From: Oreocharis arfaki
Taxonomy: Eukaryota > Chordata > Aves > Passeriformes > Paramythiidae
Direction of reading: 5' to 3'
Length of the DNA stretch: 64,000 bases
Assembly: GCA_013398015.1 (NCBI GenBank)
Contig: VZRR01007595.1
Span: 778,082-842,081 of the forward strand
This document shows positions 36,131-48,090 of this stretch, piece after piece. Positions within the stretch are counted from its first letter, which is position 1. The number at the start of each line of letters is the position of its first letter. The translations under genes were made by a program, and so were the position numbers. The notes beneath the pieces are model-generated. The model was not told where the DNA came from, did no database searches, and saw only the letters and a list, made by a program, of their open reading frames with translations.

Positions 36131-36530
36131 TGTAGGGAGCTCTGGCTAGGATGGGTCAACTTTATTCAAAGTAGCCAGTGTGATGCTGTTCTGAATCTTT
36201 GACTAAGAAGCGCTGATACAGACTAACATGTTAGCTATTGCTGAGCAATTGCAATAAGATTTTCTGTTTCTCACTCTGCCCCACTTTACCAGCAAGAAGG
36301 CTGGGAGTGAGCAGGAGCATGGGAAGGGACATCATCAGGACAGCTGGTTCGAAATTATCAAAAGCAAATTCCAAGCCTTGTAACATCGTGTTCAGCAGCA
36401 AAGAAATTGGTGGTTTGTTTTTTCCAAACACACTACTGCTTAGAGTCAGACTGGGCACTGGTCTGCCTGTGGGAGGTGAGAAGTGATGCAAATGTCTTTA
36501 CATCGCTATTTATTTTCTCTTATATCCTGG
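36131..36530 (+). mobile_element. Avian ERVL-type LTR, sense, diverged
   Basis: The LTR begins at 36131 with TG (TGTAGGGAGCTCTGGCTAGG, equivalent to the family's TG-start followed by the 'ggttttggctgggat' block). It follows the family order: 'AAAGTAGCCAGTGTGATGCT', then 'TATTGCTGAGCAATTGCAAT', 'TTCTCACTCTGCCCCACTTT', 'CCAGCAAGAAGGCTGGGAGT', 'GGGAAGGGACATCATCAGGA', and later 'ACTGGGCACTGGTCTGCCTG' and 'GAAGTGATGCAAATGTCTTT'. The segment that would hold the TATA region (around 36350-36410) is strongly diverged, and the 3' end with the poly(A) signal is not recognisable, so it is truncated near 36530. The opposite-strand open frames of 82 and 86 codons over it are translations of the LTR. Confidence 0.82.
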
Positions 36531-39500
36531 CAGAGAATGCAGTACATCTTTTAGATCTACCCTGAGGTTAGCAATAATTTCCAGCCTCATGACAAGCATA
36601 TAAAAAGGAATATGCAACTGACTCTAAAGATCTCAACAAGAATTTTATGGAAAATTTTCATTTTTAACTAAATTATTTCTTTATTTCTAGAGTATTGTTA
36701 AAGTATAAGCTGTACTAGTAAATTCTTCTAAATGATTCCTTTTTATAAAATGATCTAGTATTTTTACACTTACACCAGCAGTGACTTTGGTTACGACCCA
36801 AGTAAACCCTTATTAATAAAGATGGATTAAAACTGGCAACAGTGTTAGGATGCAGTGTGAGATTTTAACATTTCTAGTAGAAGTAGGATTACTCCAGATT
36901 TTCATGATGGGTATTGATAGGACACTTCAGACTATTAATTTTTTCCCATGTCTCAAATTTTCTGGAGTCAATGCTTTGTGGATCTTTACTTTCAGGTTCA
37001 GGATAACCTTACTGTCACTTAGTAGCTGATTCCTAATAGCACTGGAGTTTGTTTATTTGACACAAGTGGAGATGAGTAAGTGTATGCTTTTACTTATAAA
37101 GCCAGTATAAATTGTACAATATTTTTCTCTGTTCATCTAATGTTTCCATTTCAGTGTATATAATCCTAGCACATCATTTTCAGGATTAGGTGTCTGTTCT
37201 ATATCCATCTTCACTGTACAGAATAAAATGTGTTAAAGGGTTTTGTAATCACAGCAAGTAAGGTTGAGATCACAGCCTAAATTTTACCTGTCCTGGTAAT
37301 ATGTCTCTCAGCTCAGAACATGTTATTTCACAGTGTGTCCTATCCCCTGCCATGGGAAATGAAGTCTCTCTCTCGTCCCCATAATCCTTTTGATGAGGCA
37401 ACTACACCACACTTCCCCATCTTATCTGTGTTAGTTCCTTAATGTTTATTTCTCAGAGGAGAAAGATTGTACCTCCAGTATTATGTTCTCATAATGTTGC
37501 ATCCTGAGGTTTTCTCCAATCACAAAATTACAAGCCATTTTTCTGTAAGAGTTGTTTAGTACCTTCTTTCACAGCTCAGTTCTCAAATTCCCTTATATGC
37601 TTCATATTTAATTACAGTATCACTAGCAAGAATCGTGCATTTAATGTTTCTGCCATACTGAGTTCCCTTTCTTTCATATTTCATGATGTTAAACTTGAAT
37701 TTCCTACATTAACATCCTCCTCTACTCTCTGCAACTCCAAAGGTTTGGTAGCTTTGCCATCCCTTTCTTTGCCTGCCAAAATGTAACAACAAAAATAAAA
37801 ATTGAGGAATTAAAAAGAGAAGTAAGAAAAAGCATCACACATGTCATTAAGAATAAAACCATATTCTACTAACAAACTACTGTTATTCCTTTACATAAAA
37901 AACCAACAAAAACCAAAAAAAGAAAACCAAAACTAACCTGAATGTGACGTGGGAAGCTGCAAAAGCAAAATTGAAAATTATACAGATACTGCTTGGCAGA
38001 AGAGATTTCGAGGAATTCCATCAAAAGACAAAAAAACCCAAACCACCACAGCACTCCATGATGGTGAGAGGGATGTCCCTATAAGTGGGTGGCACATATA
38101 TTACCCCTCAGCTGATAGGTGTGCAGGGCTGCTTAGCCTATAAGTAGCTATATATAATCCCATTTAGGGTTCCTTATTTTCATCTACCCTTGAGAATGAG
38201 GGAGGGAAAAGAGGATGATGACAGATTTAGAGCAATGAAGCAAGACCATATACCATTTTTCGCAGAGCTAATCAAAAATCCAAATGCCAGCATCCAGCAT
38301 CTCATATAGGCCAAGCTACTCTACACTTGAGCTATGACACACTGCAGCCTGTTAGTCCACAAGAAATTCCAGCGGATAAAGAGCTTTTGCAGAAAAAAAT
38401 GTGCTTCCAATGTGGGTGAGAGTATTGCAGTCTGGTCCTCGGTGTGTTAGAATACATTGAGCAGATTGAGGACACCACCTGTTCATACTATGTAGAAACT
38501 TGACTAATGACTACAGTCTACTTTATCAGAGCAAATTTTAATGGAAAATCCTAGAACTCAAATTCATTTTTTGCTTGCAGGCATCTTGTAGGGTCACTAG
38601 GGTGATGAGGTGATACTGGTTAGAAATTCTAAATCAGTGTAATCTTTAATAATTCTGTATCATACTGGATGCTTGCATCTGTACTGTTTTAATAACAATG
38701 GAATACAGATAACCATTACACAAAAGAATGAAACAGAGAGATAGCATATGACCATGTAATAGTAAATAAAAGAGACCCACAGCTATTTATAAACTCAGAA
38801 AAACTGTGCCCTTTTTAATGGAGAAATACAGAACATTCCCCACTGACTCCATTAAAAGTAAGTCCCCTAAGGCACTGCAAAACTAAATATTTTTGTACAA
38901 CACTTCATAGTCAGAGCTGTACAGTATGTGAAAATAGGCCTCAGGGCAGTAACACACATCACCAAATTCCCCTCTGTGAAAGCAGGTTAGAATTGTGCTT
39001 TCTGGCATATACATAAAACAGAGTGATTGCTATTCTATTCAGAATTGAACCCATGTTTTGTTTTCATTTTTTAAAGTTGCTTTCAAGATGTTGAGGTTGG
39101 TTTTATAAGTGATTGGCTAATGTCAGCATCAGTAATCTCATATCAAAAGGGCTCTGTTTAGACCTGACAACGGGAAAGGAAAACTTGATAGACGTAATGT
39201 TTGTGGAGTGGTGTGCAAAGAAATGCGGATTTTTGTTGTTCTATTCCTACAGTCTGAAGGAAAAACAAGTCTGAAGAAGCTTCGTAACTGCAGAAGCATC
39301 ATACATATTAATCAGACTGAATCAATAACAACCTAATCCTGCTTTCCTTTTGGAAAGATCCCATAGATTTCAGTCACAGCTCAGTGTAGGTTTTATAAAC
39401 ATAATGAGTGAAAGTGAAGGAGAAGTTTACTGTGTTTCTTCTTACACAAAAAATAAGATTGTTTACTGTTTGCAGAATAGGGCTTATACAATGTCAATGA

Positions 39501-41443
39501 GACAGAAAAGGAATTTCATATTTTTTGCAAAATATGTGAACAAATTGCAGTTCTGAAAATGAAGAGATGTTGTGGGTGGGACTGTTTTCTGGTTTCTTTA
39601 CCAAAGGATTATCTCCTGAACTATGAAATTCTTGCTCTTTAATGTTTTATGTCTCAAATCACCTTGAGGTCTGTAAGCCTTTCTTTGCCTTGTTTCAGTG
39701 AAATAACCACAGAAACTAAGATGATCCTACATAAAGTGTGAATATAATGTTACATCTGGCTTACTGAGATCTATTTGGAGAAGAGTTTTGTATGAAAACA
39801 GCGTGTAAGTAAGGACTTATTCTGACCCATCTTCCTTTTCCTTCAAGCTGGTGGCATGGAAAACATAGTAGTCCTGAAAAGAAGCCATTCTTTTGGGGTC
39901 TGATGTCCTTTTATTCCCTGTCCATGTTTTTATTTCTTCTTTTGCTTTTAGGCTTTGGATCAGAATCTGAGATTACATCTGTTTGGACAACAAACTTAGC
40001 TGATTGAATTGGAATACTAGTATAAAGCCACTTAATATAGCCTCCCTCCAAAAATTTAGTGCCTTTGAGTAGTCATATACATCAAGCTGCATACATACAC
40101 TTATGGAGCACAGGAGGGCCCTAGGAATCCTGACTTGGGTGTGCGTACAGGTGCCATTTTTACATATGCCCAGACTATGGTCAAAGTGTTACGTCTCCTC
40201 CAGTCCCACTTCAACTGACTTCCATTGGCAAAAAGAAAATATGGTACTTTGGCAGGATGTGAGCAAAAAACACTTTTCAGAAGCCCTTCTTACCAGGATG
40301 ATGTGGGAAGAAGGGCTATGGGCCCTAACTGTTATATGTGTTTTAAGCGCAAGCAAATTAAAGCTCTGTCTAATAATTCCATCAGTCCAAAACTGTCCAT
40401 AGAGAGATTAGTGTCCCACACACCTGTAATGGCCAAATGTTACCTGGGGAAAATACCCCTCAGTCCCTCCAATATCACTAAATATCAGTGGGCTCCCTAG
40501 GAAACCAATAACTGTGTCTATGTATCTGAAAAGCTTCAAATCAAAACCGTACACTTATTTTTGTCAGCTAGAACTACGGCCACCTCGGTTGAGATATTTG
40601 CGATCGTTAATATATAAATGTTTATGGTATATAGCAAAGTAATTGTTAAAATTGTTTTCTTCTGGTACTAGGAAAATCTTGTTTAAATCTTAACCTTTAG
40701 CTGTTAATTTTTGGATTGAAAAAGTTATCTCTAGAGATGTCAATAAACTAGAAAGGACTGAGCTTATGGACTGTTAAAGCAGATTTTTTTTAAGCAGATG
40801 AAAGAAGTTAACATAAAAATCATCACGCTGGATCAGGAAAAATGTTGGTGTATCCGTAGACTGTCTATGGTAGTAAATAATAGCAGATATCAGAGACAGA
40901 TATAAGAACGTAACAAGCAGTAAGTGATACTTTCCCAGTGTAGCCTCTAGCAAAGTTCAGGAGTCCCAGGCTAGAGAGGCAACTGTTACCTTACGAGCTG
41001 GTGAGGAATTTTTCTTTGATGAATTTGTTCAAAAGTCTACATCAGAATTTTAGCATCCACAATGTATCATGTCAAAGAATTTTATACATACTTGTCCTGG
41101 ATCAGCCTAATTTCACACAACTTCTTTCTGTTTTATGAAAAGATAGCTAAAAAATTTCTGAAAATGCTATTTTCATGTCCCTTAGGATTCTACGGACTTT
41201 GCTCATATTCTTTTTGTAACCATTTTTTCCTGGATAAATTATGTCATCCCCTTAGCATCTCCTCACACTGGAGTCACTCAGTCTGTTCAGTTACCTTTGC
41301 CATCCTAGCCCGAGGAAGCAGTAAAACAGTTCCCAAGGTGCAGACATTGTTTTTTCACAGTGGCAGAATGCCATTTTCTTGTTTATCTCCTGTTCCCCTT
41401 TTGTGATTCAGTTTACTTTGTTGGTCCCTGCTCAGCAGTGTAT

Positions 41444-41480
41444 ATTTCCATTTAAATAATCATTTTTCATAAATGGAAAT
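41444..41480. repeat. Inverted repeat, 11-bp arms
   Basis: ATTTCCATTTA at 41444-41454 and its exact reverse complement TAAATGGAAAT at 41470-41480, with a 15-base spacer. It is A+T-rich, so the chance of a random match is not negligible. Confidence 0.8.
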
Positions 41481-42964
41481 CTTTTTTTCATATATATTTA
41501 GTCTAGTATTATATCTAGATATTTAAGAACTTTTTCACATTTTTTATATCAATTGACACTGAATTTTTTATACAATTTTAATTCTCTAGTTGTTATTCAT
41601 GATCATGGGATCCTTTTAAAATTCTCAGAAATTGGGCTTTTCAATAACTTAGCAGCACCACCAAATTTTTAACTGATGTTTCATTTCCTTTTCAAGGATA
41701 TTTGTAATTTTATTCCTTCGTTCTTTTAGCTTTGATATATAGTGGATCTGTAAATCAAGAATTAAATTTTATATTAAGCCAATATAGGGTTTCATATTAA
41801 CAATTCATTTGAAAATTGTTCATCACCCCATGTTTAGGAAATGGAGGCCTCTTCAGTTCCCTTATTTTGCAGGTCTGCCACATCAACTCCTCAGAAAATT
41901 AGCAGCCCCTTTTAAATTTATTAGCTGATTTTATCCAAATTTTACACAAATTAACATCTTCAAAATAAGCTTCTGTATATGCTTGTCAGAAAATGGCCAT
42001 TAGAAGTTCAGGGTCTTAAAATATCAGGTGGAAATACTTCTGTAAATTCTGAAGTGAGATTATCATTTTGCAGAATAAAAAGATGAGTTAAAATAATACC
42101 TGTGTTCTAATCATATGAATAGTGTTGCAAAATCTGCTTGAGCTGGAAGGAAAAGAGACGTGGAAGAAATGCTGTGATTATGTTCAATGGCTTGTAACTC
42201 ATCAGGCATATTGGTCCTACTCTAAGTCCGTGAACAGACAAAACAGGAGAAGAGAAATATCCAAATCTTAATGACTGTAGTGCTGTGCCTTCAGAGCACA
42301 TAAATGATGGGAATTAATGTGTGCAGTCCAGACTCCTCAGCAGTGAGTAATTAGCACTAAACTATACTGCATTAAGGACCATTAGGGGCGAATACTTCTC
42401 TTTAGCCCAGTTTTACTGGGAAATTTCTTTCAGATTAATTTGATCTGTTCACAGGGAAAAAAACAACCAAACAAAAAAACCCAACTAAAGCATTTACTAG
42501 ATATATCCATGCACTCTATTTATTCATATATATCTCTCAGTTCTGCAACTGGGAAATAGAGACAAGAAAGTAAAACAATTGTATATGCTATACTGCAAAT
42601 GTACTTTTTTGAACAATTAGAGGATCCTGAGCAATCAAAGGAGGATGAAAAAGCATGAGAAGGATGATTGATATTTTCAAATATGCCTGAGCAATTCAAA
42701 AGCCTAAGACTTATTTTCAAGAGTGGATAAATGGGATTTTGAAACTTTCTAGACTATTTTTATTGTCGCTGTCATTGCTGGAGTGGAGGAAAAGGAGAAA
42801 TTGCTAGTCCCAAAGTCTAACGTTCATACAAACTGATGTGAAACTTTGTAAAGAAAAGAAACTTCTTGTGCTATCTTTTAATTCACTTAAGCCTCAAAAA
42901 CAGAAAATTAACCTAGGTTAAATGTTTTATCTATGTCCAATAAAAAATAGAATCTTGGGTTAAA

Positions 42965-43015
42965 TTTCTCTTAATGTAGGTTTTATACCCCATTCTTTCT
43001 CTTAATGTAGGTTTT
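42965..43015. repeat. 20-bp perfect direct repeat, 31-bp period
   Basis: TTTCTCTTAATGTAGGTTTT occurs at 42965-42984 and again at 42996-43015, with an 11-base spacer. It is probably a small local duplication. Confidence 0.92.
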
Positions 43016-44698
43016 CACTTGTCCTAGTATGTATTTACTGACAAATTCACTCCTAGCTCCCTGTATTTCAGTCTTAACTGAATTTGGATTTTAACTAGAG
43101 AAGACAGAGGATGTACTGTAAGTTCAAAAAAATCTCCTTTTATTTTTCAAAATTTGAAGAGAGCCCTTTTAATCAGTTGCATTGAAAATCAGGCCATTCT
43201 GCTTATTGAAATGTTCTAGGAGAAAATAGGTGATGCTCTTCTTGGTTGACAGCCAAATCAACAGTTCAGATGGAAGAAGTCATGAACACCAACACCCCAG
43301 CACGTATCTAAGCATCCAGAATTGGGCAATGTCCTCCTGAAGGGCTGGCCTCTCTTCTCAGAATATAGAGGAAGCTAGGAAAAGTGCTGTATGTCTGACA
43401 TTTACATGGATCGTGATGGGTGAGATCAATAATTCCTGTCAGTCTGTGGCAAGTGGATCACTGTAGAGAAAACATATCTCTAAAAGACTTCCTTCCATGG
43501 TTGCCTCAATAGATCTAGACTAGAGCCAGATTAGCAGCCTCTTTTCGACTTGTAGTGTTTGTTCAGGCAGGATTTTCATAATGGAAAGTATTTTTTATTC
43601 TGCTCTCATACTCAGATGAAGAGATCTTTCTGATTTTCTGAAACTGAAAATTAAGGTTAAGCATCATCAACTTGGATTAGCCTAAGTGACACAGGCACTT
43701 GAGAAAATAGTAGGCAATTTGGTGTTATCTTTCTCTCTGTGGTATCTGAAAGGACCACATTTTGAGGTACAATTCTCAGTTAATTCAGAAATGTGTACTC
43801 TTCAGGACATCTTCTGACATATTTCATGTTCTCCTGTCACCTGAGAAAGTAGAAAACTTACACTATAAACTAAAATGTGATTTCCCAATTTTTTTCCACA
43901 TTTCTCTAAGTCTGTTGGAGCATATGCCAAATATTCCTGTTGACTAAATAGAAGTCTTCATTGAAGTGAAAGATTAATGGCTTTGTATCTATTAACTTTT
44001 CTTATACCTATTCTTTTTTTAAAAAATGATCTGCAAATATTAACAAGACTTCTTCAGGAAATGAATGTTCATTATTTGTTCCTATTCTTTTGGTCTATGT
44101 TTGTTTGCTTTTTTACCATGGTAGCACACTAACATAAAGAAGGCTATCAATGACACAAGTCTGTGATCCATGCAAAACAACCCCAGCACCTAATCCATTA
44201 AATTTCTGCCAGATTCCAGTGGCTTATTTGCATACTTATCCTAAACCACTGAAAAAGTTACACAGCATATTGTATATTGCTAGGACCTCTAGGCTAACTC
44301 AGCACTTTTAAATAAGCAATATTATTTATTGGATCTTTTTTACATTTATGTTATTACTACAGAAGGACTGATCTCTGGGGGAATTTGGATCCTCCATAAA
44401 CCTAAATTTTCACAACTTTTGTTATTTTTCTTATATTTTAGGGTTCCATATCCTGTAAAGAAAGGATAGAATAATAGTATGAAGGGCACAATTGTGGAAA
44501 AACACGTGCTTTGCAGTACATACTATCATGTGTTTTGACATACTTATTGATAGCTACTGACAGGAGGAAAAAAATTGATACTGCTATTTGATATTGTCAT
44601 GGTTAAACCTTCTTCCAACAACACCTAGGAAATATCTGTTGATTTGTTATGCCTGACATTTTAGGGGAATATGCCCCTAATTCTTCATCTAACATTTC

Positions 44699-44732
44699 CA
44701 GACTAGAATTATAATCAGACTAGAATCATAAC
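44699..44732. repeat. 17-bp tandem duplication
   Basis: CAGACTAGAATTATAAT (44699-44715) is followed directly by CAGACTAGAATCATAAC (44716-44732), with two mismatches. It looks like replication-slippage duplication. Confidence 0.88.
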
Positions 44733-47700
44733 CCGTGTGCCATATACTTTAGTTGTCATGTAGAAAAAGTTTCAGAGCTTATATTTTATACCTTTGCAAG
44801 CTAAAAGGGTGGGATTAAATTATGATGGTAATTAAAAATGCTGTGAAGCACTATTATACTAGGACAGAAATATTGCATGCCAGCTTAATTCAGAATAAAG
44901 AAAAGTTAAGATATTGAGAAATGAATTTAGTAAACATTGGCTTTGTTTTGTACACTACATTCACTTTTCCTAGAGAGACAGCCTACATATGGTTACTGCA
45001 TAATAAATGTGCTCCCCATAGAGAAGTATAATAACCTTTATTCCTAACTACTTAAGAAAATTATTATGTGATCTGATTAAAAAATTTTATATACCTAAAT
45101 ATGGAGATAGAAAAGTCTTATTTTAAACAGATTTGAAAGAAAAAAGTTCAAGAAGCAAATTCCTTTTATTTCCTTCTGGGGTCAGTTCTGCACTTCCTTC
45201 CATGCCTTTAGTCTGTAATAGCTGTACTACAGACTTCCACAGCAGCAAGGTAGCTCCTAACAGCTTCTGCCAGTTATGACAACATAAGATTGAGCTTGAA
45301 ACCATTGAAAAAGAAATAAGTTAAATGGCAGAGTGGAAAAACAGCTATTGCATAGGCACTATGCTGCTTACTGACTGAGATTCTAAGACTGCATCTGAGA
45401 AGTGAAAAGCACGAGGAAGTTTATGATGAGTTTCTTTCCTTTCCCCTTTTTGTTTTCCAGATTTTTAGTCTATATATAGGTGGAGAAGAAAGCACCTGTG
45501 CTCTTCCAAGGAAAAGGATATTCATTTGTGTTATTCAGTGTTCTTCACTATCACGGAAAAACAAAATTAAAAGACTTCCTAAAAGGCATGTTCCAACACA
45601 AAGAGGAATTCAGCCAGAGGAATACGAAGACCTCATTACATGAGACTGACTGATGGAAGCAGTGCCCCTAACATCCCACACAATTTACATGTGTGAAACT
45701 GAGGCAGATTCACAAAGGACCATTTCTGCCACATGCTGATGCAAAGGCATAGAGAAAATTTTCGTAACTGTCTACAAGAGATCTTTTCAGATTTATAAAT
45801 CTCAGTGTCAAAAAGACCCATTATAGCCACCTAACTCAACGTCAAACAAAACATGCAGCATTTCTCACACAAGTTTACAGAGAACTTGTGGGTCATGAAG
45901 CATTCTTCCTGTATGTAGTACCTATATGCTTAAACAGTTTTTCTTTTCAGTACTATGGAAAGAATTTCACAAGTTTAAAACCTAATACAAAGCCTGCTGG
46001 AGCCACAGAAAGCAAATGCAGCTCTCTGCATCAGAGATGGTGATTTTGCTCTCTTCACAGCAGCTAATGAAAATAAATAGACATTCTGATGGCAGCTCAT
46101 CTCATGCCAAAATAAATATCTAAAAACTCTTACATAAACCACACTTAGAAATGCCTCTTTCTTTTCATCAGCTGTAAAAGAGGCTTAGGATGAATAGTTC
46201 AGATATATTCATCTACACCTTACACATCAAAAGTCAGATGAAATAAAATCCTCCCAGGTAATTTTTTTTGCAGATTATAACTGAATTTAATTTGAATCTA
46301 ACTTTGCATGGTTACTGTGTAAGATAGGATTTCACAACACAAAAAATGTAACTATTCTCTAAATATGGAAAAAATAAAAGGTCACCTAAAACTTTGGGAG
46401 TTGGTGGTTTCTACTTCAGAAAATTTCTGAAATGAAAGAAGAAAAACCACTTAATACTATCATAACAGTGAAAATACCATCTAAAATAACCCTACAAAAC
46501 TGTTTCAGTGAAAAACAGACAGCAAATGTATAGTTGCACTATGCATTAAAACTGCTGATTTATAGCCCCTTACAAGATAATACCTGATTTTTTACAGACT
46601 ACAAAATATTTGTGCTTTCGATAGCAGTATCCTTTGAAACAATATTTAGTATCTTGCAAGAAATAGAAATAAAACTGCTCAGGTAATCTACACATGTTAC
46701 TTCTCTAAACTGGAACATTTTTACTTTCTTCTACATATCGTCTAAAAATGTTATATGAGATTGATGATACAGTCAATGCCCTACACCAAAGATAAAAAGC
46801 TTGCTGACATGGCATTCTGCTCAAGAAATATCCATTTTCATCTCCCTAATGTTATCAAAAACTTGACTTGCTTTAAAACCTGATAATTTTAACTACAGTT
46901 CTTCATTTGTGTACTCACATCCTCATCATTTACAGTCTACCTGATGAACTGAGAAAATCATTTCACACCAGGGTTAGCTTGTCTAGGTGTTTAAACAATT
47001 TCATCATGTTCTATTAAATAAAATAAGCTTGTGCAAGATCTTCAGTTAAAATGAAGTAAAGACTCTGCAGTTTTAAAGTAATGATAGTGATGTCTGTTAT
47101 TTTTATTTATTGATTGGAGGAAAAATCAGTGTTCTATTTAAAAAGTGCAGAGGAATGAATTTTCTTAAATCTCAGAGCTACATTTTTCATGAGTGATATA
47201 TGTAGCTGAAGCCAATACTGCCAGATTTATTAGCAATGTGATGCTCAGAACTTAAATCAACAATATTAATCCAGGAATGTTAATTACAGAGCCATTTTGC
47301 AAACTACCGTGATTATTCAGGATCAAGAGTTAGTTATACCACAGTAAGTAATTTTATTCTTCTTTCCTTTCTAAAAAATAATTTTGAAAGTATTGCCATC
47401 ACGCAAAATGGCCATCATATCTGTTAAGCATGTTGTTGACCCAGGGTAAAACCCCTATTTTTAAGAACTAATTTGGGGACTTAGGAGTATGAAATGAAGC
47501 ATTCAGATTAACTGAGGGTTGTTAGCTCTAACTTGGCACTATATTAATGCAACTGCGCTGTTTCTGCACAGACCTGGCTCAGAGCAGAGCAACAGGAGTG
47601 TCTGCAGCCACCCACGGTGGTACCTAAAGGCTGCTCAGACCAGTCACCACAGAACCAGGGTGGATGCTGGCTTGGGCTGTAGCCTGCACATTCAGAACGG

Positions 47701-47985
47701 AGATCAGCAGTTCACCGTGCCCTGTCAGCCAGTCTGCCAGGTCCTTTACATATTTCTCTCAGCTTTTTTAAGTGATGCACCTCCAAATGTTTTCGGAAAA
47801 ACGCATGCAGTACTCTGTGTCCCCATGTGGTGACTACAGGAATGGGGCTGATAGGTCCAGTGCCTAGCATGCTGAAATTTCATTGACTAAAGAGGAAAAC
47901 CAGCATTTAAAGAGATCAAAAGCATGAAGACAAGGTTCTGGTTCTATCTCTAACTCCGCTTAGTCAGTCTGTAAATCATATATCA

Positions 47986-48090
47986 GGGTTGGGTTTTGTT
48001 TTGGGGGTCTTTGAGGGGCGGGTTTGTTTTGTTGATTGGTTTTTTGGTTGTTTTTTCTGGTGTTTATTTTTTATTTTTATCCTTATTTAG
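47986..48090 (+). repeat. G-run tract followed by T/G-rich low-complexity sequence
   Basis: G runs at 47986-47988, 47991-47993, 48003-48007, 48015-48018 and 48020-48022 are separated by spacers of 2, 9, 7 and 1 bases. They are followed by a T-rich, G-containing stretch almost free of C and A up to about 48085. The G runs could support a G-quadruplex with one long loop on the plus strand. The strand asymmetry is strong compared with the surroundings. Confidence 0.7.

Larger units (their letters stand above)
36531..47985. other. Long A+T-rich unique sequence, no gene seen
   Basis: Over 11 kb without a supported gene or recognised transposon. Longer frames (41062-41406 plus, 114 codons; 47519-47833 plus, 104 codons; 40103-40402 plus, 99 codons) have no family motifs. 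Short local duplications at 42965-43015 and 44699-44732 and an 11-bp inverted repeat at 41444-41480 are listed separately. The lack of recognisable repeats in so long a stretch is compatible with old, possibly constrained intergenic DNA, but conservation cannot be judged from one sequence. Confidence 0.45.

Noticed and set aside
36231..36491. Opposing 82- and 86-codon frames
   Set aside because: Both are translations of the diverged ERVL-type LTR at 36131-36530.
39518..39537. Short palindrome CATATTTT ... AAAATATG
   Set aside because: Eight-base A+T arms are expected by chance many times in a window of this composition.
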